From NCBI GenBank assembly GCA_002737725.1, contig NSIP01000015.1, forward strand, positions 1 to 55,441: a DNA stretch of 55,441 bases. Direction: 5' to 3'. This document shows, one piece after another, positions 27,678 to 36,251 of this stretch (its first letter is position 1; each line of letters begins with the position of its first letter). The position numbers were made by a program, and so were the translations under genes. The notes under the pieces are model-generated. The model worked only from the letters and a program-made list of their open reading frames with translations. It was not told the origin of the DNA and made no database searches. The DNA is from Rhodospirillaceae bacterium (GTDB taxonomy: Bacteria; Pseudomonadota; Alphaproteobacteria; Rhodospirillales; Rhodospirillaceae).

Positions 27678-27701
27678 TGCAATGTGGGCAGACGTAGGCT
27701 C

Positions 27702-29468
27702 CTAACCCGACAGTTCGGCCACTAGGTCTTTCAGCCTTTGAGGGTCTGACTCTGAGGTAATCCGCCTCACCCGGCCCGAAATCGCCGAGAGATTCAGGCT
27801 GAGGATGCGTTTTTTGACGCGGGGTAGGTTGGTCGCGGCCATCGACAGTTCGCTAATGCCAAACCCTAATAACAGAGGGGTCAGGCGGTGATCACCGGCA
27901 ATTTCCCCGCAGATCGAAACCGGGATGCGCGCGGCTGCGGCGGCTTCAGCCGTAAACTGAATCAGCCTGAGAACAGCAGGGTGCAGAGGGTTGTACAGGT
28001 AGGCCACCTGCTCATCGGTGCGGTCGATCGCCAGGGTGTATTGCGTCAGGTCGTTGGTGCCGATGGCAAAGAAATCGGACTCGGCGGCTAGCGCGTCTGC
28101 GGCTAGCGCAGCGCCTGGAATTTCAATCATGACACCCAAAGGCGGCAGGGGATCGGCCAGTTTAACCCCGAGCTTCTTCAATCGCGCCGTCAAGCGGGCA
28201 ACGATCTTGCGCACCTCGCGGATTTCATCAACGGTCGAAACCATCGGCAACAAAATGCGGACAGGCCCGTGCGCGCTCGCCCGCAAGATCGCCGAAAGCT
28301 GGGCGAAGAAAATCTTTTTCTTGCGCAAGGAAAAGCGAATGGCACGCAGCCCCAAAGCAGGGTTGGGGCCTGGTTTCATCCCTAACGCTGCGCCAAGCTT
28401 ATCTGCACCGACGTCAAGTGTGCGAATGGTGACGGGCTTGCCATCCATCCGGCGAATCACATCACTCAGCACTGTGTATTGTTCTTCTTCGGTGGGTAGA
28501 CTTGCGCAGTTCATGAACATGAACTCGCTGCGAAACAAGCCAACACCTTCAGCGCCTGCGGCCAGAACGCTGTCGATATCACCTGGAAATTCAATATTGG
28601 CCATGAGCTTGATCGCAACGCCATCCTTGGTGACGGCGGGAACGGCGGTTAACTTCAGTAAAGATTTTTGTTCGCGCAGCAGCTCTAATTTGCAGCGGCG
28701 ATAGATCGCCAACGTCTTGGCCGAGGGCTGGAGAATAATCAGGCCCTTCACGCCATCGACGATGATCGTTTGCCCGTTGCGGGTGTAGCTTAAGATGTCG
28801 TCTTCAGCGACGACCGCGGGCAAGCCTAACGAGCGCGCAACAATGGCCGTATGACTTTCGACGCCCCCCACCAAGGTGACCAAGCCTGCGACATTTTCAG
28901 GGTCAAGCGAGGCGGTGTCGGCGGGCGATAGCTCATCGGCCACAATCACTGCATTGCGCGGCAACGAGGCCAATGCGCGCACCTTCTTGCCCGTCAGCGC
29001 TTCAACCAATCGGCGGCCGACCTCGCGGATATCGTCAATGCGGGCAGCGAGGTAATGGTCGTCCATGGTGGCGAAGGCATCGGCCATGAGGCCAATTTCT
29101 TTCATAACCGCGGCTTCAGCATTGATGTTGTCTGTGGCAATTCTCTTTTGCACGCCACGAATCAAGCGCGACCCACTCAGCATTTGATGATAGGCGTCGA
29201 GAAGATAGCCTAGCTCTTCTCCTGCAGCGCCCTCCAAGCGTTTGGCTTGGCTTTGCAGTGCTTCTATGCGTCCGGCGGCCCGTGCCGCAGCTTCGAGCAA
29301 GCGGTGTTGTTCGCTGCGCACTTTTGCGACAGAGACGCGAACTTCGCGCACGTGGACTGAGGCACGGCTATCGTGACGGTGCACGACACCAATAGCGACC
29401 CCTGTCCCCACGGCCATCCCGCGGTAGATCTGCTCGGGCGTCTTGACTGGCTTGCGGTTACTCTTCAT
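27702..29468 (-). CDS. ptsP: Phosphoenolpyruvate-protein phosphotransferase (enzyme I)
   Basis: 588 residues. The phospho-His motif GGVESHTAIVARSLGLPAVV is in the middle of the N-terminal half; the C-terminal PEP-binding barrel has GLFRSEFMFM, RTLDVGADK, NPALGLRAIR and FAIGTNDLTQYTLA. It takes phosphate from PEP and gives it to HPr. There is no N-terminal GAF domain, unlike EI-Ntr of enterics, so it resembles the short alphaproteobacterial form. The start overlaps the end of the HPr gene by 11 bp. No sugar permease lies in the window, so the pathway is probably regulatory. Confidence 0.93.
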   Translation of the reverse strand: MKSNRKPVKTPEQIYRGMAVGTGVAIGVVHRHDSRASVHVREVRVSVAKVRSEQHRLLEAAARAAGRIEALQSQAKRLEGAAGEELGYLLDAYHQMLSGSRLIRGVQKRIATDNINAEAAVMKEIGLMADAFATMDDHYLAARIDDIREVGRRLVEALTGKKVRALASLPRNAVIVADELSPADTASLDPENVAGLVTLVGGVESHTAIVARSLGLPAVVAEDDILSYTRNGQTIIVDGVKGLIILQPSAKTLAIYRRCKLELLREQKSLLKLTAVPAVTKDGVAIKLMANIEFPGDIDSVLAAGAEGVGLFRSEFMFMNCASLPTEEEQYTVLSDVIRRMDGKPVTIRTLDVGADKLGAALGMKPGPNPALGLRAIRFSLRKKKIFFAQLSAILRASAHGPVRILLPMVSTVDEIREVRKIVARLTARLKKLGVKLADPLPPLGVMIEIPGAALAADALAAESDFFAIGTNDLTQYTLAIDRTDEQVAYLYNPLHPAVLRLIQFTAEAAAAARIPVSICGEIAGDHRLTPLLLGFGISELSMAATNLPRVKKRILSLNLSAISGRVRRITSESDPQRLKDLVAELSG

Positions 29469-29733
29469 CGAACTTATTTGCCACTAATGTGCACAGCGCG
29501 GTCATGGCAGCGACGGCGTCGTCGCCCGACACACTGATCTCAATGCTGGTGCCTTGCGCAGCGGCCAGCATCATCAAGCCCATGATCGAGCGCCCCGAGA
29601 CTTCTGTATCGCCACGCTTCACCAGGATTTCAGACTCAAACTGCTCGGCGCTCTTACAAAACCGCGCTGCTGCGCGGGCATGCAATCCCTTGCTGTTGCA
29701 AATCTCGGCTTTTTGCCGCAACAAAGTGGTCAT
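29458..29733 (-). CDS. HPr family phosphocarrier protein
   Basis: 91 residues. Catalytic His is H18 in KGLHARAAARF; the regulatory Ser (Ser46 in other HPr) is S49 in SGRSIMGLMML, suitable for HprK. It passes phosphate from enzyme I to EIIA. It begins inside the end of the EIIA gene by 4 bp and overlaps ptsP by 11 bp, so the three are one translational unit. Confidence 0.95.
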   Translation of the reverse strand: MTTLLRQKAEICNSKGLHARAAARFCKSAEQFESEILVKRGDTEVSGRSIMGLMMLAAAQGTSIEISVSGDDAVAAMTALCTLVANKFDEE

Positions 29734-30164
29734 TGTCTGCTTTGCTTGCTTTGGCCAAGCAGCGCAGAGGCGACATTGATATATTTTCGCCCTGCATCTT
29801 GGGCATGCACGACAGCAGTGGCGAGATCTTCGCTGCCTCGCACTGAGGCGAGTTTAATCAACATCGGTAGATTGACCCCGGCGATGATTTCCACCGGCGC
29901 GTTCTCCATGATTGAGATCGCAAGGTTAGATGGCGTTCCGCCGAACATGTCGGTAAGCACCACCACGCCCGAACCCGCATTGACGCCTTCGACGGCTTTC
30001 AAAATGTCCTGCCTACGGCGCTCCATGTCGTCGTTCGGGCCAATACAGACAGCCGCGACTTGTGTCTGCGCCCCAACAACGTGCTCCATCGCGGCAATCA
30101 TCTCAATGGCCAGCCGGCCGTGAGTCACGAGGACGAGTCCGATGAGGGGTTGGGTATGAGGCAT
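29730..30164 (-). CDS. PTS EIIA component, mannose/fructose-Man type
   Basis: 144 residues. The phospho-His is H15 in LVTHGRLA; VVLTDMFGGTPSNLA is the family's active-site loop. No EIIB, EIIC or EIID gene is close, so it is probably a regulatory output, as in the alphaproteobacterial PTS-Man(Ntr)-type systems. The last 15 residues are Gln/Ser-rich. It lies 15 bases after rapZ and overlaps the HPr gene by 4 bp. Confidence 0.92.
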   Translation of the reverse strand: MPHTQPLIGLVLVTHGRLAIEMIAAMEHVVGAQTQVAAVCIGPNDDMERRRQDILKAVEGVNAGSGVVVLTDMFGGTPSNLAISIMENAPVEIIAGVNLPMLIKLASVRGSEDLATAVVHAQDAGRKYINVASALLGQSKQSRQ

Positions 30165-30179
30165 TCGGGGTGCGTGGGT

Positions 30180-31094
30180 TCAGCGCGGTCCAGAGATGAA
30201 TTGGACGTGGTGGCGGGGCATATCGCGGTGGCGCACATCAACCGAAACGCCCTTCTTTGTAAACCAAAGCTTCAAGCGCTCAACTATGTAGACCGAGCGA
30301 TGTTGCCCGCCCGTGCAGCCAATAGCTATGGTGAAATACGACTTTCCCTCACGTTCGTATAGGGGAAGCAGGGGTTCAAGCAGGGCCGTGGCGCGCTCTA
30401 TAAACAAATGAGTAGCGGGGTCTTGTTCGATATAGGCCCCAACGGCTTCGTCTTGGCCCGTGAGTGCACGTAACGTCGGCTCATAATGCGGGTTCTTGAG
30501 AAACCGTACATCTAGGACTTGGTCCGCATCACGGGGAAGGCCATTGCGAAAGCCAAAGGACATTAGGAAAATCTGCATGCATCGCTGGCCCGATCCACCA
30601 AACTGACCCTGTACGATGCGTTTTAAGTCTGCTGGCGCCAGCCGAGTGGTGTCCACCAGAAAGTCCACCTCCTCACGCATTGGTTCGAGTAGTCGGCGTT
30701 CAATTTCAATGCCGTCGGCGATGGGCCGCTCTTTGGCCATGGGGTGTGGGCGCCGCGTCTCGGTGTAGCGTTGCACAAGCACATCGGTGTCGGCATCGAC
30801 AAAAACAAAACCGACTTTCATCTTGCTTTGTTGACGTAGTGCCTCGACAACCGAGAGAAGCGCACCAGCGTCGAAATCGCGCGTGCGAGCATCAACGCCG
30901 ATGGCGATGGAATGATCTTCGTGCGCCGCGACAATGGCGCTAATCAGCGCCACAGGCAGATTATCGACGGTTTCAAAGCCCACATCTGCCAAGGCCTGCA
31001 AGGCGATACTTTTTCCAGCGCCCGACATGCCCGTCACGACCACAAACCGTGGCTGTTCCTGATCGTCCTGCGAAGGGCTTGCCTGAGAATTCAT
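30180..31094 (-). CDS. rapZ: RapZ-family nucleotide-binding protein
   Basis: 304 residues. P-loop GMSGAGKS at 22-29; Walker B-like VGFVFVDADTDVL; the C-terminal conserved stretch AIGCTGGQHRSVYIVERL is the part that binds RNA and GlcN6P in E. coli. In E. coli RapZ targets GlmZ; in alphaproteobacteria the target is unknown. Its place between hprK and EIIA is conserved. Confidence 0.93.
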   Translation of the reverse strand: MNSQASPSQDDQEQPRFVVVTGMSGAGKSIALQALADVGFETVDNLPVALISAIVAAHEDHSIAIGVDARTRDFDAGALLSVVEALRQQSKMKVGFVFVDADTDVLVQRYTETRRPHPMAKERPIADGIEIERRLLEPMREEVDFLVDTTRLAPADLKRIVQGQFGGSGQRCMQIFLMSFGFRNGLPRDADQVLDVRFLKNPHYEPTLRALTGQDEAVGAYIEQDPATHLFIERATALLEPLLPLYEREGKSYFTIAIGCTGGQHRSVYIVERLKLWFTKKGVSVDVRHRDMPRHHVQFISGPR

Positions 31095-31127
31095 AGCGTT
31101 AATCTAGCATATTCCGGCGCATGGGAT

Positions 31128-31562
31128 CTATGACATCAATTGCGCGCGATTAGTCAAAGTTTGGACGACGATGTGGACTTTGTGTGTGGCAGACGCCGTA
31201 AAGGGGTCGATTCTTAACCAGGGCAAAACGACTGACTCAATGATAACGGTGGTCGTTGATGGTAAGCGCTCGATCTCATGAGGTTTGCTTAAATCGACGA
31301 TCAATCCGACTGCCATTTTGTCGATATGGGGCAGCTGTACGATACCAAAGCCGCGAATTTCAAGCTTCCCAGCGATGGTACCCGGTGCGCCAGCCATCAG
31401 GTGCCCGCTCTCGACGGTGATTTCGCAATAATCGTCTGAAACGAGATCTGCGCCTTCGTCAATCAAACGAAGGGCAAGATCAGATTTACCACTGCCGGGG
31501 GCGCCGCGGATCAAAATGCCGATGCCTGATACTGAAACGCAGGTGGCGTGAAGACGAATCAT
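31128..31562 (-). CDS. hprK: HPr kinase/phosphorylase, short alphaproteobacterial form
   Basis: 144 residues, only the C-terminal catalytic domain of the roughly 310-residue firmicute protein; this short type is normal in alphaproteobacteria. The P-loop GAPGSGKS is at 20-27; the following segment DLALRLIDEGADLVSDD and RGFGIVQLPH correspond to the catalytic and K3-loop regions. It phosphorylates the Ser of HPr. It is the last gene of the conserved block on this side: the usual neighbour chvG is 5.5 kb away. Confidence 0.9.
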   Translation of the reverse strand: MIRLHATCVSVSGIGILIRGAPGSGKSDLALRLIDEGADLVSDDYCEITVESGHLMAGAPGTIAGKLEIRGFGIVQLPHIDKMAVGLIVDLSKPHEIERLPSTTTVIIESVVLPWLRIDPFTASATHKVHIVVQTLTNRAQLMS

Positions 31563-31580
31563 ACCTCAGCTGCCAATCAC

Positions 31581-32282
31581 TTATTTGATTTTGTCAAAAA
31601 CATACCATTCGCCTACAAATTTTTGGAACGGTGTGCCGTCGATATTGAACTACCCGTCAAGATAACTGAATTGTGTTTCGGTCAATTTCATCTGGGACCA
31701 AGAATAAATTTGCATCTCATTGGGCGTGGGAAACGCGCAGGCATCTTTTTTCATGGCCCCTGAAAAATCGTGTGTCCCGACATCAAAGTAAACATCACAT
31801 CCTTTGAGACCCGCCATATCGACTGGCGTCATACCAGATAATTTGCGCGCGTCCAAATAAGCGCCGCTGGTCTGCGCGACAAACACAGGTTTATCTGCAG
31901 GCCAAATGTGCAGATTCAATCGCAGCTTTTGTTCAGCTTGATCAAGCTCGAGAACATACATGCGTTGACGATTGACTTTTGCTGTTTGGTTCGCGTCGCG
32001 CCATTCAGCGTAATAGGTCTCGGGTCCGAAGGCAGGTAAATCGACTTTCCGGATGAATAAAAATGTTGGCTGGTTGCGGTCGTTTTGGGCGCGCCCGGCC
32101 TCCTCCTGGGCTTTGCTTTGTGAAAAATTGTTGTAATCACCATCCCACACTGACACGAAGCGGCGAAAGTCCGCAACCGACACCGCCTCACCTGCACTGG
32201 CGATGCAGGGGCAGAGCGTTAAGGCGAGAGAGAAGAAAATGTCACGATTTTGTCGTTTCAGAAGACGATATTGTCGTTTCAT
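31581..32282 (-). pseudogene. CpeT/CpcT-like (DUF1001) exported protein with in-frame amber codon
   Basis: Starts at ATG 32282 with a Sec-type signal (MKRQYRLLKRQNRD, then a hydrophobic stretch ending CIASAGEA). The mature part has VSVWDGDYNNFSQ, PETYYAEWRDANQ, RQRMYVLEL and GCDVYFDVGTHDFSG, in the order of CpeT/CpcT phycobilin-lyase-family proteins. At 31650-31652 there is a TAG after ...QFSYLDG (210 residues), and the same frame continues for 22 sensible codons (FNIDGTPFQ... ending GEWYVFDKIK) to TAA at 31581. Family members end with a D-x-G-F/x-G...F tail, so the amber codon seems to cut the natural C-terminus. It is either a nearly whole pseudogene or read through. No phycobilin genes are near. 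Confidence 0.55.
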
Positions 32283-32320
32283 AAGAGAGTGGCTCGATTT
32301 TGCGCTGCAGGGCTTGCTAA

Positions 32321-32346
32321 GCTTGTTAATGTCAATATTAACAAGC
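32321..32346. promoter_or_regulatory. 10-bp inverted repeat, candidate operator
   Basis: GCTTGTTAAT and ATTAACAAGC are perfect arms with a 6-base spacer, in the divergent spacer between the CpeT/CpcT-like gene and the SQR gene. Size and AT content suit a dimeric repressor such as an ArsR-family protein, a class that controls sqr in some purple bacteria; the link is inference. Confidence 0.5.
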
Positions 32347-32354
32347 ATACCAGG

Positions 32355-32368
32355 GCGGTATATACCGC
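32355..32368. promoter_or_regulatory. Perfect 14-bp palindrome
   Basis: GCGGTATATACCGC, identical to its reverse complement, 8 bases after the 32321-32346 repeat. It could be a second operator site. A GTTACAG/CTGTAAC hairpin follows at 32424-32441 in the presumed SQR leader. Confidence 0.5.
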
Positions 32369-32493
32369 AGTGTTATAAAATACTGAGACTCCACGAGTAG
32401 GTTGGCCGGACGCAGGCCGGAAGGTTACAGTAGGCTGTAACGGTTGCCCAGAATGCGTCAATCTGGGCCGGAAAAGTGGGGAGGGCGGTCAAT

Positions 32494-33744
32494 ATGGCAG
32501 CAACAAATCATCATCAAATTCTCATTGTTGGCGGCGGTGCGGCAGGTATTACTGTTGCGGCAGAACTGCGTGTCCATGATCACGAAGATTCGCTCGATAT
32601 CGCTATTATTGAACCTGCTGAATCGCATTACTACCAGCCTGCTTTTACTTTGGTTGGTGCGGGCGCCTATAGCTTGGAGGCGACCAAACGGGCCGAAGCG
32701 GGGCTGATCCCGGCGGGCGTCACGTGGATCAAAGATGCCGCAGCTGGTTTCGATCCTGACAATAATGCCGTCCTGCTGACTTCGGGAGCCAAGCTGACCT
32801 ACGACTATCTCGTCGTGTGCCCTGGCTTGAAGCTGAACTGGGACGGCATCAAGGGCCTGAAAGACATCGTCGGCAAGGGTGGCGTGTGCAGTAATTATTC
32901 ACCCGAGACGGTTGAATACACCTGGGAATGCTTGGAAAACCTCAAGCGCGGCGATGTCGCGCTATTTACCCAACCGCCGATGCCGATCAAATGCCCCGGC
33001 GCTCCGCAAAAGATCGCCTACCTCACGTCTGATTTTTTGAAAAAAAGCGGGATCCGGCATTTCGTCGATGTAAAATTTATCACCCAAACGCCTACGATTT
33101 TCGGCGTGCCGTTTTATGCCAAAGAACTGGTCAAGATCGCCGCTGCCCATGGCATCGACGTTCACTACAATACCAACCTGACAGGAATCGATGCGACCAA
33201 TCGGAAGGCCACGTTCGATATTGTTGCGGGCGACAAGCAAGGTCAGAAAATTACGCTTGATTACACCATGCTGCACGTCACCCCGCCGCAAACAGCACCA
33301 GATGCCTTGAAAGGCAGCCCGCTGGCGAATGCTGCAGGTTTCACCGACGTGCACGCCAATTCACTGCAACATGTAAAATACAAAAATGTATTTGGCTTGG
33401 GCGATGCGGCCTCGACCGCAAACTCAAAAACAGCTGCTGCCGTGCGCAAGCAAGCCCCCGTTGTGGTTCGCAACATCAATCATCTGCTTCACAAGCGACA
33501 AATCGAAGAAGCCTACGATGGCTATGCGTCGTGCCCGCTGACGACTGCCTATGGCAAGACCTTGATGGCCGAGTTTATCTATGGCGGAAAGCCCACGCCG
33601 ACCTTGCCACTCGACCCGGCCAAAGAACGCTGGATCAATTGGGTGATCAAAACGACGGGCCTGCCGATCCTGTATTGGAATTATATGCTCAAGGGCTACG
33701 AGGCGTTCCCAGGCCACGACACTAAATTCCAGCCGCCTGCTTAG
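32494..33744 (+). CDS. sqr: Sulfide:quinone oxidoreductase-like FAD protein (type II)
   Basis: 416 residues from ATG 32494 (MAATNHHQ), after GGGGAGGG at about 8 bases; the frame is open six codons more. The FAD dinucleotide motif is GGGAAG at 13-18 in ILIVGGGAAGITVA. Key features of SQR: C167 in KCPGAPQK and C347 in YASCPLTTAYG, the two redox Cys of type II enzymes such as human SQOR. NVFGLGDAAST is the second FAD site. Ends with LYWNYMLKGYE, typical for type II. The enzyme oxidises sulfide to polysulfide/sulfane sulfur and reduces quinone at the membrane; here probably a detoxification role. No sulfur dioxygenase or rhodanese gene is adjacent. Confidence 0.88.
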   Translation: MAATNHHQILIVGGGAAGITVAAELRVHDHEDSLDIAIIEPAESHYYQPAFTLVGAGAYSLEATKRAEAGLIPAGVTWIKDAAAGFDPDNNAVLLTSGAKLTYDYLVVCPGLKLNWDGIKGLKDIVGKGGVCSNYSPETVEYTWECLENLKRGDVALFTQPPMPIKCPGAPQKIAYLTSDFLKKSGIRHFVDVKFITQTPTIFGVPFYAKELVKIAAAHGIDVHYNTNLTGIDATNRKATFDIVAGDKQGQKITLDYTMLHVTPPQTAPDALKGSPLANAAGFTDVHANSLQHVKYKNVFGLGDAASTANSKTAAAVRKQAPVVVRNINHLLHKRQIEEAYDGYASCPLTTAYGKTLMAEFIYGGKPTPTLPLDPAKERWINWVIKTTGLPILYWNYMLKGYEAFPGHDTKFQPPA

Positions 33745-33756
33745 AAGGCTGCGTGT

Positions 33757-35316
33757 TTAGTTCTTGATCCAGGTCGACGCATCCTTGGCATCGCCTTGGC
33801 CAGAGTATCGTGCTGCCCACGGGTAGGTGTAGATGGGTCGTGAGAACAAAACCTCATTCGCCTGAAGTGGGAATAGATACTCAGTGTTCGTCGGTGGTGA
33901 TTGATTTGCTTTAAGAGCAATGAGTTTCTCAGGCGCGCTTTTCTTTTCGACCCAAGTTTCCATAGCACTGAGAAAATCAACTGCATCTGGCCCGTCACCG
34001 CCGCGGCAATGGAACATGGCGGGAATCACGAACAGTCGGAAAAAGGGATCAAGTTGCTCTTTGCCACCCATCGCTTTTTCATGAGCAGTGTAGACGTCAA
34101 TCGCTGTGGCTGGCGTAAGCGAGTCATCAGACCACGAATGATACAGTAATAATTTACCTCCCGCTTTTTGAAACAATGCGAGGCGCTGACCGCCTGGTCC
34201 GAATGACGGCAGCGAATCTACGGTGACGAGGCGCACGAGTTGTTTTGTGAAATCCAGGTCGGCAATTGCTTTGGGCGGATTTGGCATATCTGCGAAGCGG
34301 CGCAAATAGTTTTGCGCCACGCCCTCCATACCTGCGGGTTTATCGGTGCGCACCAGTGTTCGCAGCCAACCTAACTCACCGCCTTTAGAATAACCCTGGC
34401 TTGCGTATTTCGTGCCGTCGGGGTTCGCAACGCCATCATATATTTTCTGCGCGGTATCTGCTTGTTCGAGTGTTAGACATTGCCCAGTCTTGGCCTTATC
34501 GCAAGTGATCGCGGCAGGATTAAAAGTACACGTCGGCGGATCGCTGACAATGCCGTCTTTGACGCCGTCATTCATATCGCACGCACCAAGCACGGCCTTG
34601 TGCAAAATATTGATAGCGATGGGATCAAGAATGCTCGAGCCATCGCTGCGTGTATTCGCCTTCAAAGCCCACACAATGTTGGGGACTGCAGGCCCTGCGG
34701 CAGGGGCGCCCGCGATTATACCGTCGAAATCGTCGGGGTACATCAGGGCGGCGGTCAGGCCCTGTCGACCGCCGGTGGAACACCCACGGAAATAAGCATG
34801 ATCGTGCGCGCGATTGTAGTAAGCTTTTGTCACTGCTTTTAATAATAGCGTGGCCACGTGGGTCGAGCGATGCGCAAAGTCTTCCAGCATTTTCGCATCG
34901 TCGGCAAAGGCCACATCGCTCTCTGCATGACCCATGTTGGTATGAGCCACTGCATATTTGCGCACTAACGCGTCGTCTGTGCGAGCCATTTGGATTTCAC
35001 CGCACAATCCCCCACAGCCCGCCATGAGCACGCGTCCCGTCCAACCCGAGATCGGGAGGCGAATCTCGACGGTGTTTTTGGGCGCAATGTTGGCTACAAC
35101 GCGGCAATAGCCGGGCAAGCTGTTGGTTTCGGGGACACGTTCTGAAATTTTAATGGTGACAGCGGCACCAACATCATATGAAAAGTCGGTGATCTTCAGG
35201 CCCGCGCAAACAGCATCGTCAATGGTTTCCCAAGGGTTTCCCATGCCCTCAATGGCCAATGACTCGCCACCTGCGGCCAAGGACAGAAAAACCATCAGAA
35301 CCAACTTGCGAATCAT
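33757..35316 (-). CDS. Tannase/feruloyl esterase-family hydrolase, exported
   Basis: 519 residues with a Sec signal (MIRKLVLMVFLSLAAGGESLA). The nucleophile elbow is GCSTGGRQG, typical of the tannase family; the Asp is in YHSWSDDSLTP and the His in PAMFHCRGG, and paired cysteines flank the active site (CRGG and the CSTGG Cys give the known CS-D-HC disulfide pattern). It probably cleaves plant phenolic esters such as feruloyl or galloyl esters; substrate unknown. It faces the SQR gene convergently with 12 bp between the stops. Confidence 0.87.
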   Translation of the reverse strand: MIRKLVLMVFLSLAAGGESLAIEGMGNPWETIDDAVCAGLKITDFSYDVGAAVTIKISERVPETNSLPGYCRVVANIAPKNTVEIRLPISGWTGRVLMAGCGGLCGEIQMARTDDALVRKYAVAHTNMGHAESDVAFADDAKMLEDFAHRSTHVATLLLKAVTKAYYNRAHDHAYFRGCSTGGRQGLTAALMYPDDFDGIIAGAPAAGPAVPNIVWALKANTRSDGSSILDPIAINILHKAVLGACDMNDGVKDGIVSDPPTCTFNPAAITCDKAKTGQCLTLEQADTAQKIYDGVANPDGTKYASQGYSKGGELGWLRTLVRTDKPAGMEGVAQNYLRRFADMPNPPKAIADLDFTKQLVRLVTVDSLPSFGPGGQRLALFQKAGGKLLLYHSWSDDSLTPATAIDVYTAHEKAMGGKEQLDPFFRLFVIPAMFHCRGGDGPDAVDFLSAMETWVEKKSAPEKLIALKANQSPPTNTEYLFPLQANEVLFSRPIYTYPWAARYSGQGDAKDASTWIKN

Positions 35317-35370
35317 GGCGCTTTCTCCCGATAGGGCGGCTAATCTACCAAAGATGCAAGGGAGTGCGCG

Positions 35371-35400
35371 ATGTCAATCGCGCTGAAGTCAGAGGAGTAA
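35371..35400 (+). other. 9-residue upstream ORF overlapping the hydrolase ribosome site
   Basis: ATG at 35371 follows AAGGGAG and reads MSIALKSEE then TAA at 35398-35400, directly against the hydrolase ATG. Its GAGGAG codons are the ribosome site of the next gene. Short; may be a coincidence or a translational control. Confidence 0.3.
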
Positions 35401-35403
35401 ATG

Positions 35404-36225
35404 ATGGACGCGACGCTTGCGAAAATGCGCAAAACTTATATCGACGGTCGCTTTGGCCAGATGCACGTGCGTTTGGCCGGGCAGAACCATGGCGAAAGGC
35501 GACCGCTCATCTGTTTTCATCTTAGTCCGGTATCAGGAGTGATTTACGAAACCTGGCTGACCGAGATGGGGCGCGATCGATTGGTGCTTGCCCCCGATAC
35601 CCCTGGCTATGGCGCGAGCGACTTTCCGCCCGCGCCCCCGACAATCATGGATTTCGCGGCTGCGATGGGCGATGTGATTGATGCGTTCGGTTTGAAAGAG
35701 GTCGATGTGATGGGCTATCACACTGGCTCTAAAATCGCCGTCGAAACCGCTCGCCAACGTCCCAAGCAAGTTAAACACTTAGTTCTGGTTTCAGCGCCGG
35801 TCTATACCGAAGACGATTTGAAGAAGCAGCGCGTGGATAATGCTGCGCCCGAACCCGATGCAGACGGCGCATTTTTGGTGGCGGCTTGGAAGAGTCTTTA
35901 TCGATGGCAGGATAAGCGCTCCACGCCCAAAGACGTGATGGGCCATTTCCCCGATCATTTGCGCGGTGGCGACAAGAAGGGCTGGGGGCATCTCGCCGCG
36001 TTTTCGTATACCTACCCCACCACAATTATTGATGTGACGGCTCCGATTCTGGTTTTCAATCCGAATGATGATCTCGTGGAATATACGCCCCGCATTGCCC
36101 CGTATTTGAAGAATGGGCGTGTGAAGAGTTTACCCGAATGGAGTCATGGATTTCTTGATCATGACCCGGCCGCGGTATCGGCGATGGTCCGCCCGTTTCT
36201 CGACCATGATAAATTCCCTGCATAA
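35404..36225 (+). CDS. Alpha/beta hydrolase-fold protein with His at the nucleophile elbow
   Basis: 273 residues from ATG 35404; the ATG three bases upstream is too close to GAGGAG. Fold signs: CFHLSPVSG in the oxyanion-loop place, PDTPGYGASD, and the elbow VMGYHTGSKIA where GxSxG is expected. The central residue is His rather than Ser, so an ordinary serine-esterase mechanism cannot be assumed. A late WSHGFLDHDP contributes the catalytic-type His, and FNPNDDLVEYTP the Asp. I think relatives with GYHTG exist, but I do not know their reaction. It may follow the tannase as a lyase- or hydrolase-like partner in aromatic ester breakdown, which is inference. Confidence 0.75.
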   Translation: MDATLAKMRKTYIDGRFGQMHVRLAGQNHGERRPLICFHLSPVSGVIYETWLTEMGRDRLVLAPDTPGYGASDFPPAPPTIMDFAAAMGDVIDAFGLKEVDVMGYHTGSKIAVETARQRPKQVKHLVLVSAPVYTEDDLKKQRVDNAAPEPDADGAFLVAAWKSLYRWQDKRSTPKDVMGHFPDHLRGGDKKGWGHLAAFSYTYPTTIIDVTAPILVFNPNDDLVEYTPRIAPYLKNGRVKSLPEWSHGFLDHDPAAVSAMVRPFLDHDKFPA

Positions 36226-36251
36226 CGCCCCCACTTCGTGCTTTTGTTAAT

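Noticed and set aside
27593-27701. A known SAH riboswitch upstream of ahcY
   Set aside because: The stem order and conserved GAGGAGCG/GCUCGG-type segments I remember are not present; kept only as an unassigned leader.
31128-31562. Truncated HprK
   Set aside because: The short, C-terminal-only form is the normal alphaproteobacterial one.
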